The notes under the pieces are model-generated. The model had not been told where the DNA came from. It saw nothing but the letters and a program-made list of their open reading frames with translations, and did no database searches. The translations under genes and the position numbers were made by a program. From Pseudomonas silesiensis (GTDB taxonomy: Bacteria; Pseudomonadota; Gammaproteobacteria; Pseudomonadales; Pseudomonadaceae), in assembly GCF_001661075.1 (NCBI RefSeq), contig NZ_CP014870.1:2996501-3060500 (forward strand): 64,000 bases of DNA. The letters run 5' to 3'. Shown here piece by piece: positions 27,394 through 37,052 of this stretch (positions within the stretch are counted from its first letter, which is position 1; every line of letters starts with the position of its first letter).

Positions 27394-28527
27394 ATGAATC
27401 AGGTTACGCGTAAGGTGTTCGAGCCGTTTGTGTTCGACAACGGAATCGAGTTGCGCAATCGCGTGGCAATGGCCCCCATGACAACGTGGGCCGGCAACGC
27501 GGACGGTACTGTTTCCGACGAGGAAATTGCTTACTACCAGCGTCGGGTAAACGGTGTCGGTCTGGTGATCACCGGTTGCACGCACGTGCTCGCCAACGGT
27601 ATTGGATTCACCGACGAATTTGCAGCGTTCGACGATACATTCGTTCCCAGTCTCAAGCGATTGGCCAAGGCCGCGAAGAGCGGTGGTGCAACGGCAGTGC
27701 TGCAGTTGTTCCACGCAGGTAACAAGGCCGTTTTGGAGTTGGTGCCGGACGTTGTCAGCGCCAGTGCAGTGAGCATTGACGCAGGGCCGTTCAGCGTTAG
27801 CGCTACCCCACGCGCAATGACCCAGGAAGAAATCCACGACGTTATCCTGGCGTTTGGTGAGGCGACACGTCGTGCCATCGAGGCTGGATTTGACGGCATA
27901 GAACTGCATGGCGCCCACGGATTTCTGATCCAGAACTTCTTTTCTCCAAAGTTCAACCAGCGCGATGACGAGTGGGGCGGCTCACTAGAGAACCGTCTGC
28001 GTTTTCCATTGGCGGTTGTGCATGAGGTTCATCGAGTCATCAAGGCACACGCTGATCGACCGTTCCTGTTCGGCTATCGCATTTCGCCAGATGAATCTGG
28101 CGAAAATGGATTGCGCATCGACGACACCTGCGTGCTTGTCGATGGACTGATCGAAAGCGGTATCGACTATCTCCACGTCTCGTTGGGAAGCGTGCTGGAA
28201 ACGGTGACTGTCGACGGACAGGGCGACCAGACCACGGCGAAGGTGATTCTGGATCATGTCGACGGACGCATTCCAGTGATTGCCGCCGGGCAGATCAAGA
28301 CGCCCCGCCAAGCCGAGTAAGCGCTTGAACTCGGCCTGTCGCTCGTCGCGGTTGGACAGGGCCTTGTCATAAATCCTGACTGGGTGGAACTGGCAGAAAA
28401 AGGCCACGACGATCAGATTCAAAAGGCGCTGAACCCGGCACGCGTTTCGCAGATCGCAATTCCGCCAAAACTGTGGGGCGTAATCGTGGCCACCACGGGT
28501 TGGTTCAAGCTCCAGGGCGCACCGTAA
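27394..28527 (+). pseudogene. Old Yellow Enzyme-type NADH:flavin oxidoreductase interrupted by an in-frame TAA
   Basis: The reading frame starts MNQVTRKVFEPFVFDNGIEL and continues through the OYE barrel (ELHGAHGFLIQNFFSPKFNQR, then WGGSLENR). At 28318-28320 a TAA stops it after TPRQAE. The same frame resumes with ALELGLSLVAVGQGLVIN and continues to a natural stop at 28525-28527. A CAA-to-TAA change fits. The lost 69 codons include part of the FMN phosphate-binding site (VAVGQGL), so the truncated 308-aa product is probably inactive. Confidence 0.85.
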
Positions 28528-28812
28528 CGTAGATTTGGCCGTGGTGCGCAGCTGCGAACCTCAGTCAGCGTGCCTCTGCCACATGGGCTCTAGGCTCATT
28601 TCTGACACCAGCCCCACCCTGAGAAAGGCAATCCCGCCGCTCCTCAATCTCCCGTATTTGAGATCGCTTGAATCTAGCAAAGATGCCACTCGATCGAGCA
28701 AACACAACCGCTCTGCATTTCACATACTCCCAAGGTGCCTCAAGACCTGCCTGCGCTGTAGGCCGGTGGCGGGTGTTTCTGTGGAAAGTCGAACATACAG
28801 GCGAGTAGCGAT

Positions 28813-29559
28813 ATGCAAAACAACAGCATCCGGTTTGCGTGCAATGGCTGCGGGATCTGCTGCAAGGGGCGGTTGGTTCCACTGACGTTGAACGAGACAA
28901 GGCAGTGGCTGGAAAGAGGGCATGAGGTCGCGATCATACTGGAGGCGTTTGAGCAATCCATCTGGACTGCTGGGCCGCAACAGTTTGCCCACGCCGCAGG
29001 ACGCGCAGTCGAGGTGCCTTGCGGTAATTCCCATGTGCGGGCCGTTGCAGTGTTTGCGGGCAATGCGCTGGTGCAATGTCAAAGCCTCGGTGATGACGGT
29101 CGTTGCGGTATCTACGAAGAGCGGCCGCTGGTGTGCCGTATATACCCGGCGGAAATCAATCCGTTCATTGCCCTTGATCCGGAAAACAAGATTTGCCCGC
29201 CCGAAGTCTGGGAGGAGGGTGAAGTGTTGTTTACAGATCGGATCGTTGATCCGGTTCTTGCTGATCAGATTGAACGCTCCCGCCAGGCTGACAGAGAGGA
29301 TGCGCAGGCAAAAATTGCGCTGTGTGAAACCTTGGGGCTGAACGTGGCTGCATGGAAAGGAAATGCGCTGGCGGTGTACTTGCCAGATCGCCAGCAGCTC
29401 GCCGAGGCGATTGCCCGCTACGATGCTGGAAAAGTGGGACCTGCTCGTTCCAACTGGAAGGTCCGCGTCGATGCTCCGGCGTTGCGCCAGCAGCTTCACC
29501 AGGTGGGCTTGGCGTTTGATGACCAACTGCCAACTGACTACATTTTTCATGCGCTGTAG
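28813..29559 (+). CDS. YkgJ-family cysteine-cluster protein
   Basis: This 248-aa cytoplasmic protein starts with FACNGCGICCKGRL (C10, C13, C16, C17). Further cysteines (VPCGN, ALVQCQ, GRCGIYEERPLVCRIYP) follow, the CxxCxxCC...RPxxCRxYP pattern of the YkgJ/UPF0153 group, which probably binds Zn or Fe-S. It is longer than the usual YkgJ proteins (about 110-230 aa). It has no operon partner. The function is unknown. Confidence 0.85.
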   Translation: MQNNSIRFACNGCGICCKGRLVPLTLNETRQWLERGHEVAIILEAFEQSIWTAGPQQFAHAAGRAVEVPCGNSHVRAVAVFAGNALVQCQSLGDDGRCGIYEERPLVCRIYPAEINPFIALDPENKICPPEVWEEGEVLFTDRIVDPVLADQIERSRQADREDAQAKIALCETLGLNVAAWKGNALAVYLPDRQQLAEAIARYDAGKVGPARSNWKVRVDAPALRQQLHQVGLAFDDQLPTDYIFHAL

Positions 29560-29982
29560 GTACCAGCCGTTCTGATTGATTCGGGCAGCTTTCATTTCTG
29601 AAATATATTGAAATATCTAGGTCTGCGGGGTTGATGCTGCTTGATAAGCGTTGAATCAAGCAATCAATCGCGTTGATCGGGCAAGAAGTGAGGCTCGTTG
29701 GCGCAGCATACTGAGGTCATGGAGCTCGATCTGTTTCACATGGCGTGCCAACCGTCGGCCAAAGCGCTGCTCTTCAGCTCCTTCAATGTCGTCGCGCAGG
29801 TGCAAGCGCAGCGCTTGTCGACGTGAGCAACACGAATGATTTTCAGGGGGGGGGGCTGTGTTCATTGCCTTCAGTATTGCCGGGCTTAACGCGTGACAAT
29901 GATGTTCGGGATGCACAAATGGGTAGATGTATTGCCGAGCGAGCGGGCCGCGCTGCGCCTGGGGTTCGCCTTTCATTTTTGC
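29560..29982. other. Degenerate DNA, 423 bp, with a run of ten G
   Basis: No intact gene was found. A G10 tract lies at 29846-29855. The sequence leads into an XdhC remnant, and a few short frames (for example around 29770-29830) vaguely resemble an XdhC N-terminus but are broken by stops. I regard it as decayed coding DNA. Confidence 0.4.
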
Positions 29983-30309
29983 GTGCTTGCCAGCTATATT
30001 TCCCAAGGCGGATGCCACGCAGCGACGGCTATTGTCGCCTTGACTCATGATCCTCGACTTGACGACCTGACCTTGCTCGAAGCCGTCAGGACACCCGCAT
30101 TTTATATCGGCGCCATGGGCTCCCGGCGCACCAGTGAAAAGCGCATGGAAAGGGTCAGACGAATCGGCGGGCTGGACGACGATGCGCTTGATCGCATCCA
30201 TGCGCCGATCGGACTCAAACTGGGAAGCAAGACCCCGGCAGAGATCGCACTTGCGGTCATGGCCGACATTGTTCGGGTGAGTAACGGCGTGAGCCGTGCC
30301 CATCTCTAA
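29983..30309 (+). pseudogene. C-terminal remnant of an XdhC-family molybdenum-cofactor chaperone
   Basis: The frame carries TAIVALTHDPRLDDLTLLEA, then VRTPAFYIGAMGSRRTSEKR and KTPAEIALAVMADIV, the XdhC Rossmann C-terminus. Just upstream, about 30010, the matching segment (LYFPRRMP) is in another frame, so a frameshift is likely and the N-terminal half is lost. XdhC inserts sulfurated cofactor into xanthine-dehydrogenase-type enzymes such as the one encoded at 31.4-34.1 kb, which has probably lost its dedicated chaperone. Confidence 0.7.
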
Positions 30310-30333
30310 GTCTGGTTTTTTTGGGATTTGAAT

Positions 30334-31242
30334 GTGAATAGCGATGTGTCAAACGACCAAGTCATGACTGACATCACGCGTCTCGCTAAATCGGTCAGCC
30401 AGTTGGTTCCTTGCGATGGTGACCGCATTACCGACATTCCCGGTCTGAGCCTGCATCGGCGTAAAGCCGTTACGGCGCCCATGCATTGTATCTACGGCCT
30501 GGGAATTGGCGTGACCTTGCAAGGCGGCAAGCAGGTGATCGTCGGCAGTGAAGTCCTCTCCTATACACCCGGCGAGTCGATGGTGACCAGTGTCGATCTC
30601 CCGGTCACTTCCCATGTTACTCAAGCCAGCGTGCTCAAGCCATTCCTCGGCATGATGCTGGCACTCGACAGCACCACCGTGATGCAGGTCGCCGAGCGCA
30701 TGCGGTTATCGCAGCGTATGCGAGATGACGCGTTTCGTCCCGTGACCGTACAGCCTTTGGATGTGGGGGTGCTGGATGCGCTGAGGCGCTTGGTGGACCT
30801 GCTCAAAGAGCCCCACTGGATTGAGACCCTCGCTCCGCTGATCAAGGAAGAGATCATTGCCCGGCTGTTGAACGGAACCCATGGCCCGCAGTTGCTGCAT
30901 GTGATTGCCGCCGGTTCACCCAGTCAGCAAATTGCCAAGACATTAGCCTGGCTCAAAGTTAATTTCCGTCAGACGTTGCGCATGGATGATCTGGCGGCAC
31001 AAGCGCATATGAGTCCTTCCACGTTTCGCCAACACTTTCGGGCCGTGACCGGGATGAGCCCGCTGCAGTATCAGAAGCAGTTACGGCTACAAGCAGCTCG
31101 ACAGTTGATGCTCAGCCAGAATATCGATGCAAGCAGTGCGGGCGGGCTGGTGGGGTATGAAAGCTCATCGCAGTTCAGCCGCGAATACAGTCGCCTGTTC
31201 GGAGAACCACCTCAGCGCGACATCAAGCGGATTCGCCTGTGA
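30334..31242 (+). CDS. AraC-family regulator (YqhC-like N-terminal domain)
   Basis: This 302-aa protein has an N-terminal AraC_N domain (PCDGDRITDIPGLSLHRRKA, GIGVTLQGGKQVIVG). Two helix-turn-helix motifs follow near the C-terminus (MDDLAAQAHMSPSTFRQHFR, SAGGLVGYESSSQFSREYSRLF). The start is uncertain. GTG at 30334 follows GGGA, while TTG 30328 and ATG 30364 are alternatives. YqhC-type regulators sense aldehydes and control aldo/keto reductases, so the AKR at 26107 and the convergent molybdoenzyme operon are candidate targets. Confidence 0.88.
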   Translation: MNSDVSNDQVMTDITRLAKSVSQLVPCDGDRITDIPGLSLHRRKAVTAPMHCIYGLGIGVTLQGGKQVIVGSEVLSYTPGESMVTSVDLPVTSHVTQASVLKPFLGMMLALDSTTVMQVAERMRLSQRMRDDAFRPVTVQPLDVGVLDALRRLVDLLKEPHWIETLAPLIKEEIIARLLNGTHGPQLLHVIAAGSPSQQIAKTLAWLKVNFRQTLRMDDLAAQAHMSPSTFRQHFRAVTGMSPLQYQKQLRLQAARQLMLSQNIDASSAGGLVGYESSSQFSREYSRLFGEPPQRDIKRIRL

Positions 31243-31413
31243 CGGAATCAGTGGCGTGTGAGAGGAGCCTCTAACCAGGACGTTTGCAGCGTCCTGTTCG
31301 GCTCCCTCGCACGTATCCACTGGCAGGCACATAACCCCCCTCATTTCTCCCGGCCAACGCCCCACCTCGAACCGCTGGGTGACGTTGACGGGGTCTGGCT
31401 TCGCTTCGTCGAT

Positions 31414-33654
31414 TTATGTCAGCTTGAAAGGCAGTTCGCGTATTGGCTTACCCGTCAGACTGGCAATGGCGTTTGCAAAAGCGGGGGCCAGGGCCGGCAA
31501 GCCGGGCTCACCCATGCCGGTAGGCGGTTCGGCGCTCGGTACGACATGGACCGCGAACTCGGGCATGTCGGTGATGCGCGGAACGCTGAAGTCTGCAAAG
31601 TTGCTTTGCTGCACGACGCCGTCTTTCAAGGTGATGGCATTGCCTGGCAAACACATCGACAAGCCCATCAGCGCCGCGCCTTGCACTTGGGCCTCAACGC
31701 TGCGTGGGTTGACGACCAGGTTGCAATGGACACCGGCGGTCACGTGGTGCAGTACCGGGCGACCGTTCTGCACTGAGGCTTCCACCACATAAGCCACTAC
31801 CGAACTGAAACACTCATGGACCGCAACGCCCCACGCGTGTCCGGCAGGCAGTTGACGTTTGCCATACCCGCTCTTGTCCACCGCTAATTGCAGCGCTTCG
31901 CGATGGCGCGGGCTTTGCTCGCCAAACAGCTTCATTCGGTATGCCACCGGGTCTTGCTTCGTCGTTCGCGCAATCTCGTCGAGCAATGTCTCCATCACAA
32001 AGGCCGTGTGGGTAGAGCCCACGCTGCGCCACCACAGCACGGGTACGTTGAGCTTGGGATGGTGGACTGTCAGCCGCATCGGTAGGGGATAGGGGTCACG
32101 CATGCCTTCTGTCGCCGTCGGGTCAATGCCGTTCTTAATCTGTCCTCCAAACATCGTGTCGGTAAGGATCGATTGCCCGATCAAGACATGGTCCCACGCC
32201 ACCACCGTGCCGCTGTCGTCAAAGCCTATACGCGCGCGATGCAGGTGCATGGGGCGGTAATAGCCGCCCTTGATATCGTCTTCGCGGCTCCAGAGAGTCC
32301 GTATGGGAACATTCAGCCCAACTGACCGTGCGGCTTTAGCGACTTCACACGCCTGCACGATGAAATCACTGGTGGGCACACCACGCCGGCCAAAACCACC
32401 GCCGGCCGTTTGCACGTTGATTTGAATGTGCTCGGGTTTCAGATTCAGTACCTTGGCCGCTGCGGCACTGTCACCCCCCGGAAACTGAGTGCCAACCCAC
32501 AGTTGTGCGCCCTTATCGGAAATCTGCACGGTGCAGTTCAGCGGTTCCATGGGCGCATGAGCCAGGTAGGGAAATACGAACTCTGCCTCCAATTGATGCT
32601 TGGCTGTAGCAAGCGGTGCCATGTCGGCGTCAAAGTGGACCAAGCCCGGTTGCCCCGCTAACGCCCGGTACTGGATCAGTTGCTGTTCGCTGTCTACCTT
32701 CTCGACGGTGGCCAGGTCCCATTGCAGCTTCAATGCGTCGCGTCCAAGCTTCGCCTGCCAGTAGCCATCGGCAATCACCGCGACACCTTCGGCGCCGCCG
32801 TCCAGAGGTACTCGCAACGCGGCTTTTACCCCTTTAATTGCGCGTGCGGCGCTGTCATCCAGGGAGGCGATTTTTGCACCGAACACCGGTGGGCGCGCAA
32901 CGACGGCAGTGAGCTGTCCGGGCAAGTGCATGTCGATGCCGAAATCCTGCTGGCCACTGCTCTTGGCCTTGGCATCGATGCGCGTAGTGGCCTGGCCAAT
33001 GATGCGGAAATCCCTGGGATCCTTGAGCGTGACCTTGTCGGGCACGGGCAACGCCATCGCAGCCTCTGCCAGTTCCCCGTAACTCGCTTTAAGGCCTGCC
33101 GGGCCAAGCACCATGCCCGCTTGAGTGCTAAGGCGCGTGACCTCCACGTTCCAGCGTGCGGCCGCTGCAGCGAGCAGCATGGCCCGAGCGCGCGCACCCA
33201 GTTCGCGGTACTGGGTGTAGCTGTTTTTGATCGAATTGGAGCCGCCGGTGAGGTGCATGCCGAAGACCGGGTCCTGGTAGGCCGTGTTGTTATTGCCGTT
33301 GCGGCTACGCACGAGACTCCAGTCGGCATCGAGTTCCTCAGCGAGAATCATCGGCAGTCCGGTCTGAACGCCCTGACCGAACTCCAGCCGGTTGATCGTT
33401 ACAGTGACCTGACCGCTGGAGTCGATCTGCACGAATGCAGAGGGTTGCTGACTCGGTTTGAGCAGCGCAGCGTCACCGCCAGTGGCTTCCTGCGCCAGCG
33501 CCAAGTGCGGAAAGGCACCCAGAGCCAGGCCGCCAATCCCGACGATTTTGAGGAAACTGCGGCGTGGAAGTGTGAAGGCACCGTCGGCTTGGTCGCGTTC
33601 GAGTAGGTGTTGCAGGGAACGCGGAAGCTCTTGGGAAAAGATGTCGTTCAGCAT
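31414..33654 (-). CDS. iorB: Isoquinoline-1-oxidoreductase-like molybdopterin subunit (xanthine dehydrogenase family), Tat-exported
   Basis: This 746-aa protein has a Tat motif (PRRSFLKIVGIGGLALGAFP, residues about 30-50) and duplicated aldehyde-oxidase a/b hammerhead-type domains. The IorB-type molybdopterin motifs are GGGFGRRG, RRSVGSTHTAFVMET and a C-terminal EPGLPALAPAFANAI that includes the active-site glutamate. It works with the 2Fe-2S subunit encoded 12 bp upstream, hydroxylating N-heterocycles or oxidising aldehydes in the periplasm. The membrane cytochrome that often receives the electrons is not encoded here. The symbol is given by resemblance and the substrate is unknown. Confidence 0.82.
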   Translation of the reverse strand: MLNDIFSQELPRSLQHLLERDQADGAFTLPRRSFLKIVGIGGLALGAFPHLALAQEATGGDAALLKPSQQPSAFVQIDSSGQVTVTINRLEFGQGVQTGLPMILAEELDADWSLVRSRNGNNNTAYQDPVFGMHLTGGSNSIKNSYTQYRELGARARAMLLAAAAARWNVEVTRLSTQAGMVLGPAGLKASYGELAEAAMALPVPDKVTLKDPRDFRIIGQATTRIDAKAKSSGQQDFGIDMHLPGQLTAVVARPPVFGAKIASLDDSAARAIKGVKAALRVPLDGGAEGVAVIADGYWQAKLGRDALKLQWDLATVEKVDSEQQLIQYRALAGQPGLVHFDADMAPLATAKHQLEAEFVFPYLAHAPMEPLNCTVQISDKGAQLWVGTQFPGGDSAAAAKVLNLKPEHIQINVQTAGGGFGRRGVPTSDFIVQACEVAKAARSVGLNVPIRTLWSREDDIKGGYYRPMHLHRARIGFDDSGTVVAWDHVLIGQSILTDTMFGGQIKNGIDPTATEGMRDPYPLPMRLTVHHPKLNVPVLWWRSVGSTHTAFVMETLLDEIARTTKQDPVAYRMKLFGEQSPRHREALQLAVDKSGYGKRQLPAGHAWGVAVHECFSSVVAYVVEASVQNGRPVLHHVTAGVHCNLVVNPRSVEAQVQGAALMGLSMCLPGNAITLKDGVVQQSNFADFSVPRITDMPEFAVHVVPSAEPPTGMGEPGLPALAPAFANAIASLTGKPIRELPFKLT

Positions 33655-33666
33655 GGTGAGCTCCGG

Positions 33667-34140
33667 TCAGGCAAGGACTTTAGCGGCATCCGCCACCGCC
33701 GCGCGAATACGGGCGTAGGTACCGCAGCGGCAAATATTGCCCGCCATGGCTGAATCGATCTCGGCAGCGGTGGGTTGCTTGCCTTTGGGTTGGACTTTTA
33801 GAAAAGCCGTCGCGCTCATGATTTGACCGCTCTGGCAGTAGCCACATTGCGCCACGTCGTGCTTGACCCAAGCCTCATGCACGGCAGCACCGACCGGGTC
33901 GCTGCCATTTGTCGCCGCTTCGATGGTGGTGATCTTGCGACCCTCGGCCGCTGCTATTGGCGTCACACAGGATCGAATGGCCTGACCATCCAGGTGAACA
34001 GTGCAGGCGCCGCACAGCGCCGCGCCGCAGCCAAACTTAGTGCCGGTCATCCCCAAGGTGTCACGCAGGGTCCAGAGAATGGGGGTGCTGGGATCTACGT
34101 CAACCGTGTATTCACGGCCATTGATGGTGAGGACGCTCAT
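33667..34140 (-). CDS. iorA: 2Fe-2S subunit of the molybdoenzyme (IorA-like)
   Basis: This 157-aa protein has a plant-type ferredoxin domain with GTKFGCGAALCGACTVHLDG and a C-terminal helical [2Fe-2S] domain with CGYCQSGQ and GNICRCGTY. This is the standard small subunit of xanthine-dehydrogenase-family enzymes. It has no signal peptide and is presumably exported together with the Tat-tagged large subunit. It is the first gene of the two-gene operon. Confidence 0.92.
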   Translation of the reverse strand: MSVLTINGREYTVDVDPSTPILWTLRDTLGMTGTKFGCGAALCGACTVHLDGQAIRSCVTPIAAAEGRKITTIEAATNGSDPVGAAVHEAWVKHDVAQCGYCQSGQIMSATAFLKVQPKGKQPTAAEIDSAMAGNICRCGTYARIRAAVADAAKVLA

Positions 34141-34250
34141 GATAGGACAGCTCTCCGGAATGTGTGAGCAGCAGCTTGCTCTTAATAACGGCTAACTATA
34201 GAGCTGTGCCTGCGGGCCTGATTGCACAATCCGAGCAAATAATTGCCCAA

Positions 34251-34640
34251 TCATTGACCTTGCTGTGCGCTGAGTTGCACCGGGTCGGTTTCGATAAGCG
34301 TTCTGGACACGATCATCGACTTTGTCGTATTCACGTATTTCTGAAAATGGGCAGATGCGATGTGGCTTTTGTAGGCCGCTTCGTTTGCATAGATTTCGAA
34401 GAAGTGAAGGCGGTTCGGGTGGTCCTTTTCCGCCACCGAATAAATCGCGAGCACGCCTGGCTCAAGGCGAACAGAGTCAGCTATTTCCTCCTTGACCGCC
34501 GTTTGGTAAGCCGCCAATTGAGCAGGGTCTATCACGAGTTGTGCAATCCGCACGACTTTTTCGGTCGGCTCCGCGGCCAACACCGAACCTACCCAAATGC
34601 ATCCAACTACAACAGCTATACGCAGGACCGACATGTGCAT
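34251..34640 (-). CDS. Exported ABM-domain monooxygenase-like protein
   Basis: This 129-aa protein has a signal peptide (MHMSVLRIAVVVGCIWVGSV, cut after VLAA) and an antibiotic-biosynthesis-monooxygenase fold: RIAQLVIDPAQLAAYQTAV, EPGVLAIYSV and HFFEIYANEAAYKSH, a typical putative quinol monooxygenase layout. It lies 110 bp upstream of iorA on the same strand. It may belong to the same unit and act on a product of the molybdoenzyme. Confidence 0.82.
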   Translation of the reverse strand: MHMSVLRIAVVVGCIWVGSVLAAEPTEKVVRIAQLVIDPAQLAAYQTAVKEEIADSVRLEPGVLAIYSVAEKDHPNRLHFFEIYANEAAYKSHIASAHFQKYVNTTKSMIVSRTLIETDPVQLSAQQGQ

Positions 34641-34733
34641 TTATTCCAGATAGCTACTAATGTGGCATTCTCGGGACGTTGAGCAAGCCCTGGGGGCATC
34701 CTTTTCAAACCATCCAATGCATGCCCTCAGATG

Positions 34734-34744
34734 TGCCCCCAATG
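34734..34744 (+). repeat. TGCCCCCAATG, right copy of a possible direct repeat
   Basis: This matches 25365-25375 exactly. An inverted TGGGGGCA lies at 34691-34698, so both borders carry two TGCCCCCA-type motifs. This is the last non-coding DNA before mexT. Confidence 0.35.
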
Positions 34745-34826
34745 TAGCAATCCACTGGAAGTGAATGGAGCTCCATGGTTTGTGGAAAGGCAGAAGTGAT
34801 CAGCCGAACAGCCTGCCAGACGACGC

Positions 34827-35741
34827 CTAAAGACTTTCAGGGTCGCCAAAAAACATCTGAATCCGCGACCTCAACCATCGCTCCCCCGGATCATTGTCCT
34901 GGGACCCGCGCCAGGCCATGTGCAACTCAAAACTGCGCACCGGCAATGGCGGATCTTCAGCCCGCACACCGCCGGCCGCCGTCAACGCTTCTGCTGTGTA
35001 ATCCGGCACGGTGGCGACAATATCGGTGCCGCTGAGCAGGGTGCTCAGCCCGTTGAACTGCGGTACCGCGAGCACCACATGGCGTTTGCGCCCGAGCTTT
35101 TCCAGTTCTTCATCGATAAAGCCGCTCAGGTCGCCGGCGAACGACACCAGCGCGTGGGGCCGCGCGCAGAAATCATCCAGGCTCAAGGGCCCCGGCACGG
35201 TGTCGGCGCGTAGCAGCTTGGGCATGCTGCGGCGCAGCACTTTGCGCTTGGCGTTTGCCGGCAGGTCCGCGGTGTAGCTGACGCCGATGGAAATCTCGCC
35301 CGAGGCCAGCAGGCTCGGCATCAGGATGTAGTTGGCCCGCCGCACCACCAGCACGATCCCCGGCGATTCGGCGCGCAGGCGCTTGAGCAGCATCGGCAGC
35401 AGGGCGAATTCGACGTCGTCCGACAGGCCGATGCGGAAGACCGCGGTACTGGTCGCCGGGTCGAATTCCGCCGCACGGCTGACGGCGGTGGAAATCGAAT
35501 CGAGTGCCGGGGAGAGCAGGGCGAAGATTTCCACCGCGCGAGCGGAGGGCTCCATGCTGCGGCCCGTGCGCACGAACAATGGATCATCGAACAGCCCGCG
35601 CAGGCGCGAGAGCGCCGCGCTGATGGCCGGCTGGCCGAGGAACAGCTTCTCCGCAGCGCGGGTCACGCTGCGTTCGTGCATCAATGTTTCGAATACGATC
35701 AACAGGTTCAGGTCGACACGACGCAGGTCATTACGATTCAT
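34827..35741 (-). CDS. mexT: LysR-type regulator MexT
   Basis: This 304-aa protein starts MNRNDLRRVDLNLLIVFETL, near-identical to P. aeruginosa MexT. The helix-turn-helix is AAEKLFLGQPAISAALSRLR and the ligand domain includes DPATSTAVFRIGLSDDVEF. I chose the ATG at 35741 (AGGA 6 nt upstream), giving exactly the MexT length, over an upstream in-frame extension. MexT activates mexEF-oprN in response to redox or electrophile stress. It is divergent from mexS, as in P. aeruginosa, but is separated from mexEF-oprN by about 30 kb. Confidence 0.94.
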   Translation of the reverse strand: MNRNDLRRVDLNLLIVFETLMHERSVTRAAEKLFLGQPAISAALSRLRGLFDDPLFVRTGRSMEPSARAVEIFALLSPALDSISTAVSRAAEFDPATSTAVFRIGLSDDVEFALLPMLLKRLRAESPGIVLVVRRANYILMPSLLASGEISIGVSYTADLPANAKRKVLRRSMPKLLRADTVPGPLSLDDFCARPHALVSFAGDLSGFIDEELEKLGRKRHVVLAVPQFNGLSTLLSGTDIVATVPDYTAEALTAAGGVRAEDPPLPVRSFELHMAWRGSQDNDPGERWLRSRIQMFFGDPESL

Positions 35742-35995
35742 CTGGAGTCCTGGCAGAGTCCGGGCTTGACGGGAGCGGCCATTTAAGAACAATGACCGGC
35801 ATGAATCTTACGGGGAAAGGCTGCTACTCTGCACCGAATAATTCAGTTTCACTGGAACGGAGCCGCCAACCGTTGATCCTTTCGATGGTGCGGAATCAAT
35901 GACAGGCATGTCGACTATTAATAGCCACTGATGGTCTTGGGTCCAAAGCCCGGATAGAGTTCAGGGCATTAGAGGTTTCTTTGACGAGGTTTGCG

Positions 35996-37018
35996 ATGTC
36001 ACGCACGATCCGTTTTCACAAGTTTGGTCCAGCCGAGGTGCTCAAATGCGAAGAGCATGCGGCCGCTCTGCCTGCGCCGGGCGAAGTGCAGGTGCGCGTC
36101 GAGGCGATTGGCATCAGTTGGTACGACATCCTCTGGCGCCAGAACCTGGCATCGTCCCATGCTCGCCTGCCTTCTGGGCTTGGCCATGAGATGGCCGGCG
36201 TAGTCACCGCGCTCGGCGAGGGTGTCGATGACCTGGAAATCGGTGACAAGGTCGCCAGCTTCCCGGCCGAGAGCCCCAACGATTATCCGGTTTATGGCGA
36301 ACAGATCGTGCTGCCGCGCTCGGCGCTGACCCGTTACCCGGACGTTCTGACCCCGATCGAAGCCAGTGTGCATTACACGCCGCTGTTGATCGCCTATTTC
36401 GCCTACGCCGATCTGGCACGGGTCAAGCCTGGGCAATTTGCCCTGGTCACCGACGCCAGCCACTGCGCCGGACCTTCGTTCGTCCAGTTGGGCAAAGCCT
36501 TGGGTGTGCGGGTGATTGCCGCGACCAAGACGGCGGATGAACGGGAATACCTGCTGTCGCTCGGCGCCGAAAAAGTCATCGTCACCGAAGAACAGGATCT
36601 GCTGATGCAAATCAACAAGATCACCGATAACCGTGGCGTGGACGTGGTGTTCGACGGACTCGGCGGCCCACAGATGTCGCTGCTTGGCGATGTGCTCGCG
36701 CCTCGTGGCAGCCTGGTGCTCTACGGCCTGCAAGGCGGTAACCAGACGCCATTCCCGGCCTGCGCAGCGTTCCAGAAGAACATTCAGTTCTTTGTGCACT
36801 GTATCGGTAACTTCACCGGCAAGCCGGAGTTGGGCATCATTCAGGACCAGGCTGCGCTGCAACGGGCCTTGCGCGATATCAACCAGCTGACCGCGGACCG
36901 TGTGCTGCTGCCGCTCAAGACCCGGGTGTTCCCGTTTGCCGAGTTTGTCGAAGCACACCGCTACATGGACGAATGCCCTTGTCGCGAAAGGGTCGCCCTC
37001 CAGGTCGAACCTGCATAA
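35996..37018 (+). CDS. mexS: MexS, zinc-free quinone-oxidoreductase-like protein
   Basis: This 340-aa MDR-family dehydrogenase has a GroES-like N-terminal domain (MSRTIRFHKFGPAEVLKCEE) and an NADPH-binding Rossmann domain (about 150-300; LVTDASHCAGPSFVQLGKAL, VVFDGLGGPQMSLLGDVLAP). The ATG at 35996 follows GAGG, and a TTG five codons upstream is rejected. Loss of MexS in P. aeruginosa activates MexT and the efflux pump, probably through accumulation of toxic electrophiles. It is divergent from mexT with a 254-bp spacer and is followed by a strong terminator. Confidence 0.92.
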   Translation: MSRTIRFHKFGPAEVLKCEEHAAALPAPGEVQVRVEAIGISWYDILWRQNLASSHARLPSGLGHEMAGVVTALGEGVDDLEIGDKVASFPAESPNDYPVYGEQIVLPRSALTRYPDVLTPIEASVHYTPLLIAYFAYADLARVKPGQFALVTDASHCAGPSFVQLGKALGVRVIAATKTADEREYLLSLGAEKVIVTEEQDLLMQINKITDNRGVDVVFDGLGGPQMSLLGDVLAPRGSLVLYGLQGGNQTPFPACAAFQKNIQFFVHCIGNFTGKPELGIIQDQAALQRALRDINQLTADRVLLPLKTRVFPFAEFVEAHRYMDECPCRERVALQVEPA

Positions 37019-37025
37019 GCTCCTC

Positions 37026-37052
37026 AAGAGTCCGTGCCCTCCACGGACTCTT
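37026..37052 (+). terminator. Intrinsic terminator after mexS
   Basis: AAGAGTCCGTG (37026-37036) and CACGGACTCTT (37042-37052) form a perfect 11-bp stem with a 5-nt loop, followed by TCGTTTCT. It lies 8 bp after the mexS stop. Confidence 0.85.

Noticed and set aside
28565..28900. Open frames on both strands between the OYE and YkgJ-like genes
   Set aside because: They overlap the start of the YkgJ-like gene or each other, lack ribosome-binding sites and resemble no known protein.
29656..30303. A 215-codon minus-strand frame across the XdhC remnant
   Set aside because: It is in exact complement register with the plus-strand XdhC fragment and has no recognisable domain or ribosome-binding site.
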